The position numbers were made by a program, and so were the translations under genes. A DNA stretch of 40,743 nt. Origin: Svornostia sp051306365 (GTDB taxonomy: Bacteria > Actinomycetota > Thermoleophilia > Solirubrobacterales > Solirubrobacteraceae). The notes beneath the pieces were generated by a model, which worked only from the letters and a program-made list of their open reading frames with translations, had not been told where the DNA came from and did no database searches. Location of the stretch: the NCBI GenBank assembly GCA_051306365.1, contig JBPPNC010000220.1, forward strand, positions 1 to 40,743, read 5' to 3'. Below are positions 15,674 to 25,143 of the stretch, one piece after another; positions within the stretch are counted from its first letter, which is position 1, and each line of letters begins with the position of its first letter.

Positions 15674-18276
15674 CACGCCTCGCGGTATGCCGTGCGGGCT
15701 TCTTGAAGCGCCTTCCAGGCGCGCTCCAGGTCATCCAGGGAAGGACGGACCGCGAGCGTTTCGAGGGGCTGAGAGTGTCCCTCCATGATCCGGCAGGCGT
15801 TCTCGAAGATCGGAACGATTACCGTGATGGCGGCGCCAAGGTGGGCCGCCTTGATCTGCGGGAGCTTCGTCATCCCGACGTTGGGCTGGTAGCGCTTCGT
15901 GACGCCGGCGAGCAGCTCGTCTTCGACGACTACTTCACACCATGCGCGGATCACTCCGTATGCGCTCTCGACAAGCGCCTGGCGCGCCTCGCCGTCACTG
16001 CTGCGCGCGGTGTTGATGAGTGCGTTGATTCTTCCTGTCGTCTTCTTGACGGTGTCCCAGCGTGGATGGGTCCCGGCGGCAACCACGCCGACGCCCTTGG
16101 CCGTCTCGTCGGTGATGCTGTAGTACCGGCAGCGATCAGGGGTCTTCTCGAACCGAGACAGCAGCTCGGCGGCGAACCAGATGTTGTGGGTAAAGACGAT
16201 GACCTGGCGACCGGCTGCAAGGCCGGCGATGCGGTCGGCGACCTCGCGAAGCCTCCGGTAGTCGAGGCTATTGACCGGGTCGTCGAATATCAGTGGCGCT
16301 GGCGTCAGGCGCAGTGCCGACTCGGCAAGGAAGTCTGCGAGGGCGATCACCTTCTGCTCGCCTTCGGACAGGATTGCTGAGGGTCGATGGTTGGCCGAGA
16401 CGGTCTTGCGCCGTGCCGCTTTGCCCTGGCGCCCGGGGAACTCGAGGCTCACCGACGGTGCGCGAAGCGCCTTGCTCTCGACCGCGAACCGCTCGGCGAA
16501 GTCCGAATTGAGCAGCTGATCGCTGGCCGTCTTGGCGGTTTCGGTCAGCGACCGCAGGACGGGTGGGATTCGCCGGGCGAGCTGCTCGGCCTTCTGCGCC
16601 CATTTCGCCTGCTCGACGTGCGCGGTGACTGCGGGATGCCGAGTGTTCAGCTCGATCCGGTCCTTGAGACGATCCCGCTCGGTCTGCGCCTCATCCAGTG
16701 TCTTGCGCCGTTCGTCGGCCTTTGCCGATAGATCGGCAATGAGCGCCTCAGCGGCCTCGCGCCGTGTCCGCGCTTCCTCGTCGAGGCCGGCGGCGGCCGT
16801 TTCGAGCGCAGTGCCGTCGACCGGCCGCCCCTCGTGGATCGCGGCTTGTGTCAACTCGACGGTCTCGATGAGCTTCACTGAGCGGGAGAGCACGTCGTCG
16901 GGCTTGTCGTTGTCGTCGGCTGGCTGCTGCGTTGCGGCTGATGCGAGCTGGTCGCACCGGACGGCCAGCAAATCCCGGCTGCTGAGTTCAGCCGCGACCC
17001 GTGCGTCCTTCACGCGCTGCTGCGCCGAGTCGTTGGCGAAGTCCCGGTAGCGGCGCACGAGTGCGAGCGCCTTGGCTTCCAGCGGCTGCTGGCAGTACAA
17101 GCAACGGTCCCCCTTCTTGGGGTACTCGTGCGCGGCCAAGTGCTCGCGGTACTCCTCCCCGCCGATGATGAACTGCTGCCAGATGGCATCGCCATCCCCC
17201 GAGAGGCCGGCCACGGCGAACAGCTCGGTCCGCAGACGGATGACATCCGCTTCGGCCTCGGATGCCGACACCGTCGCTTGGTTGTAGGTGTCCGCGTTGA
17301 AGCGCTGTGCGGCCTCCACAGCCGCGCCAAGGATCTCGTAGAAGTCGCGACGCGTTCTCGCGACCGACAGCTGGGCCGTCAGTGCGCTCGACTGGAGTGC
17401 CTGCACGCGCTGGTTCAGGCTTTCCAGCTGGGCGCTGGCTGACGCGTCGACATCGGCGAGCTGCTTCAGCTGGGCCAGGTCTGTCGCGGCGCCGAGTGTC
17501 TCGATCACCTGGTAGACGGGCGTGCCACGAGTGAAGTGGCTGACGAAGGGATTGCCGCTGGGACGACGGTCCTGAACGGCGCGGTCGAGCCGGTCCTTGA
17601 CCGCGCTGATCCCCTTGTTGACCAACGGGAAGAGCGCCAGGTCGCTTGGCGTGTAGAGGTAGGTCAGGTCATCGTCCACGTGGAGGTGGACGGCCGGGGT
17701 ATCGAAGATGCCGACATGCGTGAACGGGGCGACACCGCGTTCCCCGCGCCACTCCAGCTTGGTGGTGCTCCCACCCACCGAGAAGGCGATTGTCGCTTCG
17801 GGCGTCGTGCCGTCGTTCTGGTCGTGAACGTTCGGCAAGATGTCCTCGGCGGTCCTGACGGCCGCGAGGTGCTTGAAGATGCGGGTGTAGCCGGTCTTGC
17901 CTGAACCGTTCTCCCCGAACAGGACCGTCATTCCAGGGTTGAACTCGATCAGCTGCTCCGCGGCCAACGCATTGACACCCGCCACGGCGTCGAGCTTCTC
18001 GATGACCAACGTGGCGGCCTCGGCACCCGACCTCTCATCGAGTTCGAGGGTCGGGACAGCCTCGGACGCGGCGTCGCTCAGCCCCTTCTCGGCAAGGTAC
18101 CGGTCAAAGACCGCCTCGATTGCTTCGTCGCTGAGCTCCTGCCGGGATGCGAGTACCTCGCTGACGAGCTCGCGTGCCCAGCCGTCTTCACCGTTTGCCC
18201 AGTCGACGAGGAGCTTGCGTGCCGACGGTTTCGGCGCGTTGACGTCGACGTCTGGCGCTTCGTCGCTCGTTGCCAT
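15673..18276 (-). CDS. SMC-like AAA ATPase, RloC/PrrC-like, candidate anticodon nuclease
   Basis: 867 residues, coupled to hsdS by an ATGA overlap. Walker A GENGSGKT at 121-128 sits after an N-terminal extension; a long coiled-coil-rich middle (about 270-580) carries a zinc-hook-like CLYC at 392-395; the head closes with signature LSEGE at 636-640, Walker B PLIFDDPVNSLD at 661-672 and VFTHN. This layout matches RloC, the zinc-hook relative of PrrC, both encoded inside type I restriction loci. The C-terminal domain contains R777-x3-E781 (IRAWCE) and His812, 31 residues on; PrrC's tRNA-cutting triad is R-x3-E then H 32 residues later. I infer a possible tRNA anticodon nuclease guarding the RM system. 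A plain DNA-repair-type AAA_13 ATPase is the alternative. Confidence 0.75.
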   Translation of the reverse strand: MATSDEAPDVDVNAPKPSARKLLVDWANGEDGWARELVSEVLASRQELSDEAIEAVFDRYLAEKGLSDAASEAVPTLELDERSGAEAATLVIEKLDAVAGVNALAAEQLIEFNPGMTVLFGENGSGKTGYTRIFKHLAAVRTAEDILPNVHDQNDGTTPEATIAFSVGGSTTKLEWRGERGVAPFTHVGIFDTPAVHLHVDDDLTYLYTPSDLALFPLVNKGISAVKDRLDRAVQDRRPSGNPFVSHFTRGTPVYQVIETLGAATDLAQLKQLADVDASASAQLESLNQRVQALQSSALTAQLSVARTRRDFYEILGAAVEAAQRFNADTYNQATVSASEAEADVIRLRTELFAVAGLSGDGDAIWQQFIIGGEEYREHLAAHEYPKKGDRCLYCQQPLEAKALALVRRYRDFANDSAQQRVKDARVAAELSSRDLLAVRCDQLASAATQQPADDNDKPDDVLSRSVKLIETVELTQAAIHEGRPVDGTALETAAAGLDEEARTRREAAEALIADLSAKADERRKTLDEAQTERDRLKDRIELNTRHPAVTAHVEQAKWAQKAEQLARRIPPVLRSLTETAKTASDQLLNSDFAERFAVESKALRAPSVSLEFPGRQGKAARRKTVSANHRPSAILSEGEQKVIALADFLAESALRLTPAPLIFDDPVNSLDYRRLREVADRIAGLAAGRQVIVFTHNIWFAAELLSRFEKTPDRCRYYSITDETAKGVGVVAAGTHPRWDTVKKTTGRINALINTARSSDGEARQALVESAYGVIRAWCEVVVEDELLAGVTKRYQPNVGMTKLPQIKAAHLGAAITVIVPIFENACRIMEGHSQPLETLAVRPSLDDLERAWKALQEARTAYREA

Positions 18277-19640
18277 CAGGCTCTCGCGCTCTGGCGTCGG
18301 GATGGCTTCACGGGCCTGGCCACTTCGCTCCGCGCGAGAAGCTCGGAGGCTGATTCGTAGTCGCGACCTTCGGCCTCTGCCAGCGCAGCCTCCGTCGCGA
18401 CCAGTTCCCCGGCAAATGCGCGGGATCGCGCCGCCGATGCGACGCGGCCGATCCGGTGGACCAAGTTCTCGATGTGATGGTCAGTGGTATCAGCGAACGC
18501 GAAGGCGCGATCGAGTCGATCAACGATTCGCTGCCTGTCCTCGTGCTCCGGGAGAGGCAATGGCACAGCCTTCACCGTGGTCTGGTTGACCTTGGGCATG
18601 TTCCCCGCGGTCCCAGTGGCGCGATCGCGCAAGAAGCTGCGCGCCTGCGGCGAAAGCAGCATGTACCAGACGAACCGCGGGTCAATGTCTTCGCGGACGC
18701 GCGCACGGATCATGAGATCCGGGTAGATGAACGCGCCGGACGGGCCGTCGTATACGGCTGGGACACCGACGTATTCCGCAGTATTGCCGCGCTGGATCAG
18801 GATGTCGCCTGGGTGGAGCCAGAGCGGCGAGTCCGATCGGACGGCGTCCTCCGTGTACTTGAAGTGACTTGCGTCGAACTGCCCGCTGGTCGTCGCGGTC
18901 AATGTCAGGACACGAACGCCTGTCTCATGTGCGACCGGCCGCGCCGAGTAGCCGTTCTTCAGTGGCTCTCTGAGCAAACTGTCGAGCCCTACTATCTCCC
19001 CGCCTGTATGCGCGGACGCTTCCTCATACATCGCCCACAGGACGGCGGTCCGCAATCGCTGAACAGTCGCACGAGCGACGTGAAGTCGTGCTGCCACCGC
19101 CGACCGGCGCGCATCAATCTCATCGAGGCGCGCTGCGATTCGACGCTGCTCGGCGACGGGAGGCAGCGGCAGCGGCAGCGTCTTCGCTTTCGATCCGGAC
19201 AGTTCGTTGAACGTCGTCCCGCTCGCCATCTGCTCTGCGAGTGCCGTGATCGACTTGAGGTAGTGGTACGCATAATCCGGGTCCAAGGCGTCCGACGGGA
19301 CGAAGCTCCGGAACCCCTGGTTTGTCGTGATGGGGTTCGTCGCGATGGCGACGTAGCCGATTGGCGCGCGGGATGAGAAGAGAATTGTCCCGGCGGGCAT
19401 GTATTTCGCGGCGCTGGTGGCGAGCCCCTGATCAGTGAGAAACCGCCGGCCGCGCGAAACGGTCTTTGCGTCACGGCCGGTCAGGTCCGCGGGCGTAAGC
19501 CACGGATGCCCGTCGTCGTTGCTGAAGTTGCCGGGCACCTTCGTTTTCGGAGTGCCTCCCCCGACGACATCGGCGACGGCGCCCATCGTGGTGGATACCC
19601 ATCCGGTCGGAAGTGCGCCATTCTCGTCGCCGCTGTTCAC
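18276..19640 (-). CDS. hsdS: Type I restriction-modification specificity subunit HsdS
   Basis: About 454 residues from the GTG at 19640, whose GTGA overlaps the hsdM stop; upstream in-frame codons give only an arginine-rich shadow. Two target-recognition domains are visible. The first begins PTGWVSTTMGAVADVVGGGTP and ends with the conserved helix PVAEQRRIAARLDEIDARRS. The second begins EIVGLDSLLREPLKNGYSARP and ends with HEDRQRIVDRLDRAFAFADT. Each half thus reads one part of a bipartite target sequence, with the two helices setting the spacing. The paired halves differ in their variable parts, so a bipartite asymmetric site is expected. No target can be read from the sequence. Confidence 0.93.
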   Translation of the reverse strand: MNSGDENGALPTGWVSTTMGAVADVVGGGTPKTKVPGNFSNDDGHPWLTPADLTGRDAKTVSRGRRFLTDQGLATSAAKYMPAGTILFSSRAPIGYVAIATNPITTNQGFRSFVPSDALDPDYAYHYLKSITALAEQMASGTTFNELSGSKAKTLPLPLPPVAEQRRIAARLDEIDARRSAVAARLHVARATVQRLRTAVLWAMYEEASAHTGGEIVGLDSLLREPLKNGYSARPVAHETGVRVLTLTATTSGQFDASHFKYTEDAVRSDSPLWLHPGDILIQRGNTAEYVGVPAVYDGPSGAFIYPDLMIRARVREDIDPRFVWYMLLSPQARSFLRDRATGTAGNMPKVNQTTVKAVPLPLPEHEDRQRIVDRLDRAFAFADTTDHHIENLVHRIGRVASAARSRAFAGELVATEAALAEAEGRDYESASELLARSEVARPVKPSRRQSARA

Positions 19641-21055
19641 GCCACGACCTCCGTGTCGTCGAGCAGCTTCTGCAGCTCGTGCAGCTCGGTGACGGCGGCC
19701 TGGAGTTCGGCGATGGCGTCGGTGACGAGTTCGCCGGGGTCGAGGATCTCGTCGGGGTCGTCGAGGTCTTCGTCGCGGAGCCACTTGAAGCTGTCGATCT
19801 TGTAGCCGCGCTCGATGACCTCCTCAAGGCTGAAGCTGTGCCAGCGGTCGTCGGGTGAGTCGCTCTCGGAGCGCTTGGCCCTGCCGTTGGGGTCGTCGCC
19901 GTAGCAGTGCTCGAACTCGACGAAGTGGGCGGGCGTGAGCGGCCGGGACTTCTTGGTGATGGTCGGGACGTTGGCTCGTGCGTCGTAGAGCCACAGCGTC
20001 TTGGTGGGTTCGCCTTTGGTGAAGAAGATGACGTTCGTCTTCGTACCGGCCGTGTATGGGGCGAAGGTGCCGCGGGGGCAGCGCAGCACGGTGTGGACGT
20101 TGCAGTCCTCCATCAGCACCTTGAAGACCTCGCCGGCCTGGTCGGCGAACAGCACGTTGTCGGGCACGACGACGGCGGCGCGGCCGCCGGGTTTCAGCAG
20201 CGTGAGGACGTGCTGGACGAAGTTGAGTTGCTTGTTGCTCGTTTCGACGACGAAGTCGTCGCGGACCGGCGCTTGGTTGGCGCCCTTGGTGCCGAATGGC
20301 GGGTTGGTGAGGATGACGTCGAACCGCTGGTCAGTCGGCGCTTCGTAGATGGAGTCGCCAAGCGCAATCTGCGGCTCGACCTGGTGGAGGTAGAGGTTCA
20401 TCAGCGCCAGCCGTCGGGGACGGGCGACGAGCTCTTGGCCGTAGTACATCTTGGTTCGGATGCGCTTGGCGGTGTCGCGGTCGAACGCGCCGCCGGTCTG
20501 CTCCTTGAGCCACTCGTAGGCGGCGACAAGGAAGCCGCCGGTGCCGCAGGCCGGATCGCCAATCGCGAAGTCCTTGGACCCCCGCGGGTCGGGCTGCATC
20601 AGACGGACCATCGATCGGATCAGCGGGCGGGGCGTGAAGTACTGCCCTGCGCCCTTCTTCCCCTCCGAAGCGGCCTTCTCCAGCAGGCCCTCGAATGCGG
20701 CAGCCTTGACATCGACCTTGAGGTCGGTCCACTCGGTCTCGTCGACGGACTTGATCAGCTGCGCCAGGGTGGCTGGGTTGGCGAGCCGGTTCTGGCTACT
20801 GGCGAAGATGTCGCCGAGCATCCCTTGCTGCTTGCCGAGGGTGCGAAGGGCGTCCTCGTAATGCTCGACGAGCGCGACGCCGCTCTGGCCGCGCAGGTGC
20901 GGCCAGTCGGTCTCCTCGGGCAGATCGACGCCCTGCTCGTCGGCCATCTTGAGGAACAGCAGGTAGGTGATCTGCTCGATGTAGTCGCCGTAGTCGACGC
21001 CGTCGTGGCGCAGGTTGTGGGCGAAGCCCCAGAGGCGTGATACGACGTCGGTCAT
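19637..21055 (-). CDS. hsdM: Type I restriction-modification DNA methyltransferase HsdM (N6-adenine)
   Basis: 472 residues. The N-terminal HsdM helical bundle is present (LWGFAHNLRHDGVDYGDYIE, then LFLKMADEQG). The AdoMet-binding motif reads GDPACGTGGFLVAAYEWL near 165-182, preceded by GAGQYFTPRPLIRSMV. The catalytic motif is NPPFGTKGAN near 250, of the N6-adenine (D/N)PP(Y/F) class. The ATG start overlaps the hsdR stop (ATGA) and the stop overlaps the hsdS start (GTGA), so the three subunits are translationally coupled. Gene order R-M-S differs from many operons in which hsdR is separately promoted. Confidence 0.95.
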   Translation of the reverse strand: MTDVVSRLWGFAHNLRHDGVDYGDYIEQITYLLFLKMADEQGVDLPEETDWPHLRGQSGVALVEHYEDALRTLGKQQGMLGDIFASSQNRLANPATLAQLIKSVDETEWTDLKVDVKAAAFEGLLEKAASEGKKGAGQYFTPRPLIRSMVRLMQPDPRGSKDFAIGDPACGTGGFLVAAYEWLKEQTGGAFDRDTAKRIRTKMYYGQELVARPRRLALMNLYLHQVEPQIALGDSIYEAPTDQRFDVILTNPPFGTKGANQAPVRDDFVVETSNKQLNFVQHVLTLLKPGGRAAVVVPDNVLFADQAGEVFKVLMEDCNVHTVLRCPRGTFAPYTAGTKTNVIFFTKGEPTKTLWLYDARANVPTITKKSRPLTPAHFVEFEHCYGDDPNGRAKRSESDSPDDRWHSFSLEEVIERGYKIDSFKWLRDEDLDDPDEILDPGELVTDAIAELQAAVTELHELQKLLDDTEVVA

Positions 21056-23727
21056 ACGGTTGCCAGCTCCTTGTTCATGCTCGCGAGCAGCTCGGCGAGC
21101 TGGCCGTCGAAGGTCTTGTTGGCCGGTCCCCAGCCGCCATGGTCGGACAGCACCGGCACGAGCGAGAAGTCCTCGCGGTCGATCGAGAGGTTCTCGATCA
21201 GGTGCAGCTTGATTCGATCGAGCCAGGCCGCCTGCTCGGCGCTGAGGTCGCGCCCCTCGGTCACCTGCTGCATCGCGGCCTCTACGCGCTCCTCGGCGGT
21301 CAGCAGCGGCGCGGTGTCGAGCGCGGCGTGCTTGACCATCGAGATGATGTCGACCAGGGCCTTGTGGTAGGCGGCCTGGTGGGCGCGCTCCAAGTTGGCT
21401 TCGGTGAAGTGCTCGGGTGCCGTCTTCAGCGCGTCACGCAAGGCGATTAGCGCCTCGGGCTTCCAGTCGCTCGGCCGTGACAGCAGGACGGACAGCCCGT
21501 CGATCTTTGCGGCCTCGTCGCGGACGAACACGGCGAAGGCCTTGAGGTAGTCCTCGGGCTTGTACTGGCGGCCGTCGCCACCCTTGATCAGCCACTCCGA
21601 GGACACGGTGTCGGTGACCTGCTCGGCGATGATGAAGCTGCGCGGCGCTCTCGGGTAGTCCTCGAGCAGTCGCTGGAAGGCGCTGTCGCGCAGCGTCTGC
21701 ATCGTCGGCGTGAACGACTTGTGCAGCAGGCTGGGCAGCTGCTCGGCGAAGGCGCCGAGGTCGCCGTCGTCGACGAAGCGCGCGAACAGCTCGCGGGCCT
21801 CGCCGGTCATGTTCTTGTCGATGCGGCGCAGGCGCCGGACGAGCCTCTTGGTGTTGTAGGCGCGGTCCTGGTTCTGCCAGATCTCCTCGATGATCTCGGC
21901 CAGGCTCTTGCCGTCGCCCTCGGGTGGTTCGGCGGTGATGCCGGTGGTGCCGGCGAAGTACTCGATCAGTGTGCCGTCGAAGCAGTCGAAGACGACGAAG
22001 CGGTCCTTGTCGGTCGCCTTCTCGCCCAGGCGAGTGCCGCGGCCGAGCATCTGCTCGAACAGGATTCGCGATTTGACCGGGCGCAGGAAGACCAGGAACT
22101 CGAGGTCCGGGATGTCGACGCCGGTTGTCAGCAGGTCGACGGTGACGACGATGCCGGGGTTGGGGCGGTTGCGGAACTCGCGGATGCGCTGCAGCGGTCG
22201 GTCGACGCGGCCGGTGATCTTGGCGACGAAAGCATCGCCCTGGCCGAAGATCTCGCGGGCCTGCTCGACGAGCTGGTCGGAGTGGGAGGTGTGCGGCAGG
22301 TCGTTGGCGGCGAAGATCAGGGTCTTCGGGAACCGGCCGTGCTTGGCCTGGTGGGCATCGGCGTACTGCTTGAGCTCCTGGAGGATGCGTCGGTTCGAGT
22401 CCGGGGCGGTGATGTCACGTTCAACGGCTGAGGCGTCGAAGATCCGCTCGTCGTCGAGCAAGTCGAGCTGCTTGGCGCCAGTCTGGGGATCAACCTGGTC
22501 GATCTGCTCCCCCTCCTGCAGAAAGACGCCGTTGATGCGCACGTCGGAGCGCACCCGCACAACGTCGTAGTCGACGAGGTAGCCGTCGCGCACGGCCTCG
22601 TCGTAGTCGTAGCGGAAGGCCAGGTTCTCGAAGTAGGCCATGGTGTGAGCGGCCGGTGTGGCGGTCAGCCCGACCTTGATGGCGTCGAAGTAGTCCAGCG
22701 TCTCGCGCCAGATCGCCTGATCACGCGCCGAATAGCCGCGGTGGCACTCGTCGGCCACGATCAAGTCAAAGGAGTGAATCGGGATGTCCAGCTGCTCGAC
22801 ATCCGCGTCGACGGCCTCACCGTCGATCGTCAGCGCCTTCTCGCCACCAAACAGATTCATCGTCATCCGCTGAATCGTCGAGACATAGACGAATGCGTCG
22901 CCGAGCTTCGGCGCCGTCAGCAGAGTGTTCGGCATCACCGACGGGTCGAAGGGCTCGTCACCGAGATCGGCCTGCTGGAAGCGCTGCGAATAGACCGGGT
23001 AGATCTTGTCGAACTTCAAACCAGGCTCGGCCTCATACGACGCAAAGGTCCGCACGGTCTGCGCGGCCAGCGCACGACGGTCAACGAGGAACAGCACGCG
23101 CCGAGCGACGCCGGACTTCATCAGGCGGTAGATCTCGTTGACCGTCATCAGCGTCTTGCCGGTGCCGGTCGCCATCGTCACTAGCAGCTTGCGCTTGCCC
23201 TCACGGATCACCTGCTCGATCGCCGTGTTGGCCTCTACCTGATATGGGCGGAGGCGCGCGTTCTGCGCCAGGCCGTCGAGGATCGCCAACTCGGCGTCGA
23301 AGTCGCGCTCCAGCATCTCGGCAAGCGCCTGCGGCGTGTGGAACCCCGCCACCCACCGCGACCGGTTGTGCTCGCGACGGACGTCATGGAAACGGATCTG
23401 TTCGCCGTTGGTTGAGTACAGGAACGGGACGCCGTATTCGCCCTGGTAGCGTGGCTGCTGCTGAATGCCGCGCGAGTAGCGCTCGGCCTGGGTCAGCACG
23501 CCTTGGGGGCCAACAGTCAGCTTCTTGGCCTCCACCACCGCCTGGATCTGCTGTGCCACGCACAGGGCGTAGTCCGCCGGCCCGTCGAGCGTCGGCAGCT
23601 CGGGCAGCGCCGTCGGCCACAGCGACGTCTCCGGCGTCATCCGAGCTGAGGTCGCTACCGACCAGCCCGCTGCCTCCAGCCGGGGGTCGATCCGATGCTT
23701 CCGGGTCTCGCGCTCACTCTCCGTCAT
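21052..23727 (-). CDS. hsdR: Type I restriction enzyme R subunit HsdR (EcoEI-like)
   Basis: 891 residues. An N-terminal nuclease domain shows Asp52 and E66-A-K68 (DYALCVAQQIQAVVEAKK), the PD-(D/E)XK core. The SF2 translocase motor follows: RLRPYQVEANTAI, Walker A MATGTGKT, DECHRGY (DEAH-box variant), GLTATPAAHT, TGVDIPDLEFLVF and LGRGTRLG. A C-terminal helical part completes the EcoEI-type length. With HsdM and HsdS it forms the complex that translocates and cuts unmethylated foreign DNA. It is the first gene of the seven-gene operon; the promoter must lie in 23728-23965. Confidence 0.95.
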   Translation of the reverse strand: MTESERETRKHRIDPRLEAAGWSVATSARMTPETSLWPTALPELPTLDGPADYALCVAQQIQAVVEAKKLTVGPQGVLTQAERYSRGIQQQPRYQGEYGVPFLYSTNGEQIRFHDVRREHNRSRWVAGFHTPQALAEMLERDFDAELAILDGLAQNARLRPYQVEANTAIEQVIREGKRKLLVTMATGTGKTLMTVNEIYRLMKSGVARRVLFLVDRRALAAQTVRTFASYEAEPGLKFDKIYPVYSQRFQQADLGDEPFDPSVMPNTLLTAPKLGDAFVYVSTIQRMTMNLFGGEKALTIDGEAVDADVEQLDIPIHSFDLIVADECHRGYSARDQAIWRETLDYFDAIKVGLTATPAAHTMAYFENLAFRYDYDEAVRDGYLVDYDVVRVRSDVRINGVFLQEGEQIDQVDPQTGAKQLDLLDDERIFDASAVERDITAPDSNRRILQELKQYADAHQAKHGRFPKTLIFAANDLPHTSHSDQLVEQAREIFGQGDAFVAKITGRVDRPLQRIREFRNRPNPGIVVTVDLLTTGVDIPDLEFLVFLRPVKSRILFEQMLGRGTRLGEKATDKDRFVVFDCFDGTLIEYFAGTTGITAEPPEGDGKSLAEIIEEIWQNQDRAYNTKRLVRRLRRIDKNMTGEARELFARFVDDGDLGAFAEQLPSLLHKSFTPTMQTLRDSAFQRLLEDYPRAPRSFIIAEQVTDTVSSEWLIKGGDGRQYKPEDYLKAFAVFVRDEAAKIDGLSVLLSRPSDWKPEALIALRDALKTAPEHFTEANLERAHQAAYHKALVDIISMVKHAALDTAPLLTAEERVEAAMQQVTEGRDLSAEQAAWLDRIKLHLIENLSIDREDFSLVPVLSDHGGWGPANKTFDGQLAELLASMNKELATV

Positions 23728-23965
23728 GACGTTCGCGATCCTACCGGCGCGGCTCCCATGACCGAGCGAATGTTACGAGGAGCCGAGATACAACAGAGTG
23801 GTAGTCGTTCATAGTTGCCATTGTATGACATAGCCGCCGTTCTGATACGACCCTAGTACCACGTGTAGCAGCCGTGATGGCTCCGCACGCTCAAGCAGCG
23901 CCAAGACGGGAGTCGCGCCGAGGCCCCCGTCCCTGACACGCCGGACGCATAAATAGGCTTGCCGC
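23728..23965. promoter_or_regulatory. Divergent intergenic region between hsdR and the nuclease-like gene
   Basis: 238 bases without a gene, visibly richer in A/T than its surroundings, so both promoters are likely here. A 7-bp inverted repeat (CGGCTCC at 23750-23756, GGAGCCG at 23779-23785) lies 23-60 bases upstream of hsdR and could be an operator. A TAAATA box at 23950-23955 lies 10 bases before the GTG at 23966, as expected for a nearly leaderless transcript. No -35 element is clear. Confidence 0.45.
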
Positions 23966-24911
23966 GTGGCGGATGTCAAGCCCGCTCCCCTGCCTGTCCT
24001 CTGGCGGACGAAGCTGCGCTCGACGGTGCCGGGGATCGACCACGCCGCCCAGGTGCAGCACTGCCTGGACCGCGGCCTCGTCGGCATCGGTTGGCGGCAT
24101 CGACGACCTGGCGCCCGGAACAGCGCTGGAGGCAGTCTGCCAGTGGATCGAGAACTGCCCCGAAGAGGGCTGGGGGCGACCGGCGATGCAGACGGTGCGA
24201 CGGTTCGGTGCCGAGGCCAAAATCGGTGACTACGTCTGGACGGGGGATACCTCCGGGCGCTACCTCGTCTGCAAGATCACCGGCGACTACCGCTACGACA
24301 TCAGCGACGCCTCGAAGCTGGTCGACGTCCACCAGGTGCGCGATGTGGCGTGGGCGCCGCGCCCACTCAACGACCTGGAGGTACCGGGGGCCGTCATCCG
24401 CAGCTTCGTGGGGACCGGCTACAGCTTCAGCCGAGTGCACGACCGGGCGGCTCGGTTGCTGACGCCCTACCTGTGGGAGAAGTTGCACGACCGGCCGTTG
24501 CCGGAATTGGCGATCACCCCGGCCGAGGTGCTATCGAGCCATCTGGACCCGTACGACGTCGAGGATCTCATTTACGTCTGGCTGCAAGTGGCGCGTGGGT
24601 ACATCGCCCTCCCCCGAGCGCGCCAGCGAGACACGCCGGCCTACGAGTGGACGATGATCCACGGCGACAGCCGACGGCGCGGCATCGTGCAGATCAAGAC
24701 CGGGTCTGAGCCGGTCGACCTGCAGGCGCTGGCCGATGCACGGGCGGACGATGCGACGGACACCTACGCCTTCGCCACCTGCGGACAGTACCTTGGCGAC
24801 GCGTCCTTGGTCACGGAGGTCATCAGCGACGACGAGCTGCTGGCGTTCGTAGCCGCCCAGCCGGATCTGTTGCCGCTGCGGGTTCGGACGCTGTTCGAGC
24901 TTGCCTCGTAG
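23966..24911 (+). pseudogene. Frameshifted restriction-nuclease-like gene (PUA/EVE-like plus PD-(D/E)XK-like)
   Basis: The GTG at 23966 opens a frame reading PGIDHAAQVQHCLDRGLVGIGW; from 24096 a second frame carries on GIDDLAPGTALEAVCQWIEN and then reads sensibly to the stop. Removing one C at 24095 fuses them into a protein of about 314 residues. The middle part, IGDYVWTGDTSGRYLVCKI, resembles PUA/EVE-like folds that read modified bases. The C-terminal part has YEWTMIHGDSRRRGIVQIKTG, a candidate PD-(D/E)XK core with Q-x-K. I infer a modification-sensing nuclease next to the RM operon, inactivated by a single-base insertion or affected by a sequencing error. The domain calls are by eye. Confidence 0.55.
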
Positions 24912-24945
24912 GCCCGCGACCTGCGCCTCGGTTGGCACAAAGAAG

Positions 24946-24969
24946 GCCCCCGGCCGGTGGGACGGGGGC
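24946..24969 (+). terminator. Hairpin, probable terminator of the nuclease-like gene
   Basis: GCCCCCG and CGGGGGC form a 7-bp GC stem around a 10-base loop, 35 bases after the stop at 24911. No U-run follows, as is common in actinobacteria. Confidence 0.5.
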
Positions 24970-24995
24970 TGCGGTGAGGTAGGTCACGCTTCCGG

Positions 24996-25039
24996 GCTGT
25001 ACACGTACAGCTATTGGCGTGAACCACGGTTGTCAACCG
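24996..25039. promoter_or_regulatory. Two short palindromes, candidate operators
   Basis: GCTGTAC-AC-GTACAGC at 24996-25011 has 7-bp arms around two bases, and CGGTTG-T-CAACCG at 25027-25039 has 6-bp arms around one base. Both lie in the otherwise gene-free stretch 24912-25143, about 105-150 bases before the coiled-coil gene. Sites of this shape usually bind dimeric HTH repressors. A TAGTAT -10-like box at 25140-25145 lies just upstream of ATG 25153. Confidence 0.4.
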
Positions 25040-25143
25040 AGAGGCGTCGCGCGCGCTCTGGCTGACCGACCCATAGTACAGCGGTTGCCACTGGCGATGC
25101 AATAGCAGCATTGCTGCAGGTGCCATCGGTCGGATGACGTAGT

